Part shown: positions 22,389 through 24,536 of the stretch, piece by piece
Position numbering within the stretch: the stretch's first letter is position 1
How the letters are laid out: the number at the start of each line of letters is the position of its first letter
DNA from: Rickettsia typhi
Lineage (GTDB): Bacteria; Pseudomonadota; Alphaproteobacteria; Rickettsiales; UBA1997
Assembly: GCA_945902255.1 (NCBI GenBank)
Contig: CAMDMO010000006.1
Coordinates: 1-24,536 of the forward strand
DNA length: 24,536 bases
Direction: 5' to 3'
The notes under the pieces: generated by a model
Seen by the model: only the letters and a program-made list of their open reading frames with translations
Told to the model about the DNA's origin: nothing
Database searches by the model: none
Translations under genes and position numbers: made by a program

Positions 22389-23732
22389 TAATTTATTTCC
22401 AAAATCTTCAAAGATTTTTTCAAAGTTAGGGAAGCTTGTTGCAATCATGCTCGAATCATCAATTTCAACTCCATTTTCCATAGTTAATCCCATTACTAGA
22501 AATGACATTGCAATTCTATGATCCATTGCAGTTGAAATTTTTACTAAATTTTTATTTTGATTAATTCCACCTTTTACTTCTAAAAAATCATCTCCCATTA
22601 CTATTTCGGCGCCGCATTTTTCTAGATTTTCTGCAATCATCAATAATCTATTGCTTTCTTTTACTTTTAGCTCGGCAAGACCATTCATTTTAGTAATTCC
22701 TTTAGCGTGAGCTGCCGCAATTGCAAGAATTGGATATTCATCAATCATGCTTGCAGCCCTGTCAGCTGGAACTTCCACGGCTTTTAAATCACTAGATTCA
22801 ACTATTAAATCAGCAACTTTTTCTCCTCCAACCAATCTTTCATTAACTAATTCTATTTTGCCGCCCATTTCTAGCAGAGTAGTTAAAATGCCGCTTCTTA
22901 AAGGATTAATCCCAACATTTTTAATTTTTATTTTTGAATTTTTAACTAATAGTGCCGCAACTATAAAAAATGCCGCAGAAGAGATGTCTCCTGGAATTGT
23001 GAAATCTTTGGCGGCAAATTCTTGTAAGCCAGAATAAGAAATTTTAGTTCCTATTTTATTGTTTATTTCAATATTTTTAACTTCGATATTTAACCCTAAA
23101 TATTGCATCATGATTTCACTGTGATCGCGACATTTTTCTGGCTCAATTATTGTTGTAGTGCCTCTAACAGCAAGGCTTGCTAGTAATATGCAGCTTTTTA
23201 CTTGAGCAGAAGCCACTTTCATTTGATATTCAATTGGCAGAGCGTCTTTTGCACCAATTATTGCAAATGGCATTAAGTTATTTTGACGCGAGATAATTTT
23301 TGCACCAAATTCTTTAATTGGCTCAAAAACTCTTCCCATTGGGCGCTTTCTAAGCGAAGCATCTCCGGTAAAAAATGAAGTAAAATTATAAGGCGTAACA
23401 AGGCCAGCCAAAAGCCTAGCTGCGGTGCCAGAATTTCCCATGTCAATTACATCATTGGGTTCAATTAGTCCAGCAACTCCTGATCCATTAACTTCCCAAG
23501 TGCCATCAGAATTTTTATTAATTTCAACGCCCATTAAACGCAAAGCTGCGGCGGTTTTTAAAACATCTTCACCTTCTAATAAATTTGTAATTTTGCTTTT
23601 TCCATGAGCCAGAGCAGCAAAAATTAAGGAGCGGTGAGATATTGATTTATCGGGAGCAACAGAAATTTCGCCTTTTAGAGAAATATCATTTTTGTAAGAT
23701 CGCAAAGTTTTGGCGGTTGTAAAATTTGACAT
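22329..23732 (-). CDS. aroA: 3-phosphoshikimate 1-carboxyvinyltransferase (EPSP synthase)
   Basis: AroA joins phosphoenolpyruvate to shikimate-3-phosphate in the chorismate pathway. The product has 467 residues. Motifs are APDKSISHRSLIFAALA (K29), NLLEGEDVLKTAAALRLMG, DMGNSGTAARLLAGLV, GDASLRKRPMGRVFEPI, EYPILAIAAAHAKG, LKVKESNRL and MDHRIAMSFLVMGL, all intact. The PEP-site motif is GNSGTA, with Gly where glyphosate-insensitive CP4 has Ala. The natural domain ends near residue 448 (SFPNFEKIFEDFGNK). The last 19 residues (449-467) and the stop lie in the palindrome at 22228-22388, so a repeat has replaced the original end. It starts six bases after the nuoN stop, suggesting cotranscription with the nuo operon. 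Confidence 0.95.
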   Translation of the reverse strand: MSNFTTAKTLRSYKNDISLKGEISVAPDKSISHRSLIFAALAHGKSKITNLLEGEDVLKTAAALRLMGVEINKNSDGTWEVNGSGVAGLIEPNDVIDMGNSGTAARLLAGLVTPYNFTSFFTGDASLRKRPMGRVFEPIKEFGAKIISRQNNLMPFAIIGAKDALPIEYQMKVASAQVKSCILLASLAVRGTTTIIEPEKCRDHSEIMMQYLGLNIEVKNIEINNKIGTKISYSGLQEFAAKDFTIPGDISSAAFFIVAALLVKNSKIKIKNVGINPLRSGILTTLLEMGGKIELVNERLVGGEKVADLIVESSDLKAVEVPADRAASMIDEYPILAIAAAHAKGITKMNGLAELKVKESNRLLMIAENLEKCGAEIVMGDDFLEVKGGINQNKNLVKISTAMDHRIAMSFLVMGLTMENGVEIDDSSMIATSFPNFEKIFEDFGNKLIPFSLNNTTFSRNIFEDKI

Positions 23733-23738
23733 TAATTT

Positions 23739-24536
23739 TTAAAAAACCAAAAAATTTTTAATTAAATTTAAAAGCGGATTTAAAAAAGCTATTAGAGCTA
23801 TATTAAATAAGGCTGCGCAGATAATTACTATTTTTACATTTCCAAAGTCTACTAATTTTATAGCAGATTCTTTTGCTTCATCAAAATACATAATTTTTAT
23901 AATGCGAATATAATAATAAGCAGAAATTACGCTGAATAAAACTGCTAAAATAGAAGGAATTAGTAATCCAGCACTAAGCGCCCCAACTAATATATAGAAT
24001 TTCGAAAAAAAGCCAGCTAGTGGCGGAATTCCAGCGCTTGAAAATATTAATATTGATAAGCAAAAAGCAATTGTAGGATTTGTTTTTGCAAGACCTGCCA
24101 ATGATTGAATGTTGAATGTTTTTTCGCTTTCTTCATCGCTTTCTAGTTCGTTTTCAGCGCTATTGGCGCTTCTAACCAATATTACAAAAGCAAAACTGCC
24201 CATTGAAATTACGGAGTAAATTATCATGTAAAGCACGCAAGCAGCAAAACCATCTTTTGTGAAGGAGGCTAGGCCAAGCAGTATAAATCCAACATGTCCA
24301 ATTGAGCTATAAGCTAATAATCTTTTTAAATTTTTTTGAAAAATTGCTCCAAAACTTCCGAAAGCAAGTGATAAGGTGGCGGTAAAAATTATTACTTTAT
24401 CAATTCCATTCCAGCCAATAATTAAGGTTGAGGCTAAGCGCAGCAAGGTTAAAACTGCAATAAATTTTACAACTGTTGCAAAAAATGTTGTAACTATTGG
24501 TGCAGAGCCTTCGTAAACATCAGGAGTCCACATGTG
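23739..24536 (-). CDS. nuoN: NADH-quinone oxidoreductase subunit N (5' end outside window)
   Basis: NuoN is one of the three antiporter-like, proton-pumping membrane subunits of respiratory complex I. The visible 265 codons are the C-terminal part and the frame runs off the window edge. It opens with HMWTPDVYEGSAPIVTTFFA, the conserved loop before the lysine-bearing helix (ATVVKFIAVL), and continues with QKNLKRLLAYSSIGHVGFIL, a hallmark of the Nqo14/NuoN group. Further hydrophobic helices include NPTIAFCLSILIFSSAGIPP and LAGFFSKFYIL. An acidic insert (ENELESDEESEKTF) sits between two helices. The Met at 24533 is internal. NuoN is usually the last complex I gene, and here aroA follows by six bases. 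The gene shows an aerobic-type respiratory chain. Confidence 0.95.
   Translation of the reverse strand, partial: HMWTPDVYEGSAPIVTTFFATVVKFIAVLTLLRLASTLIIGWNGIDKVIIFTATLSLAFGSFGAIFQKNLKRLLAYSSIGHVGFILLGLASFTKDGFAACVLYMIIYSVISMGSFAFVILVRSANSAENELESDEESEKTFNIQSLAGLAKTNPTIAFCLSILIFSSAGIPPLAGFFSKFYILVGALSAGLLIPSILAVLFSVISAYYYIRIIKIMYFDEAKESAIKLVDFGNVKIVIICAALFNIALIAFLNPLLNLIKNFLVF

Noticed and set aside
22329..23732. aroA as a naturally glyphosate-insensitive CP4-type enzyme
   Set aside because: The PEP-site motif is GNSGTA with Gly at the position where CP4 has Ala, so no resistance can be read from the sequence.

Overview
The window is AT-rich (roughly one third G+C by eye), gene-dense DNA carrying about 22 protein genes. 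The gene content points to an alphaproteobacterium with a reduced, Rickettsiales- or Holosporales-like genome. Supporting signs are a C-terminal SDHAF4/DUF1674 motif, a DUF6356-like protein, a hybrid malic enzyme and several palindromic intergenic repeats, two of which run into gene ends. It still makes LPS (lptD, lpxB), peptidoglycan precursors (asd, a D-Ala-D-Ala carboxypeptidase), pyrimidines (pyrC), GMP (guaA) and chorismate (aroA). It is therefore less reduced than Rickettsia, but the exact order is inference.

Layout. (1) 1-4903, + strand: secD (5' end outside the window), lptD, trxA and a short glutamine-synthetase-fold protein. (2) 4862-5300: a cluster of palindromic repeats, including a 99-nt element that can fold into a perfect four-way junction. 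(3) 8240-5332, - strand: maeB, then a G+C-richer orphan gene with a strong ribosome binding site, then an SDHAF4-like gene. (4) 8328-9101, +: an AmiD/AmpD-type amidase, closed by a shared terminator. (5) 12124-9140, -: three overlapping genes resembling a type IV pilus/type II secretion inner-membrane platform (PilM-PilN-like fusion, PilO-like, PilP/GspB-like). (6) 12189-15123, +: acpS-gpsA-guaA, joined by ATGA overlaps. (7) 15229-17329, +: pyrC-thiD, overlapping. (8) 19230-17350, -: asd, a 291-bp inverted-repeat element that looks like a non-autonomous transposon, and a NYN-domain gene whose start codon lies in an inverted repeat. (9) 19304-21800, +: lpxB and an ankyrin-like/D-Ala-D-Ala carboxypeptidase fusion. 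(10) 21960-22223, +: a small DUF6356-like membrane protein. (11) 24536-22329, -: nuoN (5' end outside the window) and aroA, whose last 19 codons lie inside a 161-bp palindrome.

Most genes serve envelope building or core biosynthesis. The least ordinary parts are the repeat elements that supply gene ends, the fusion carboxypeptidase, the pilus-like platform and the orphan gene beside maeB. I see no tRNA, rRNA, CRISPR array, prophage or intact transposase.
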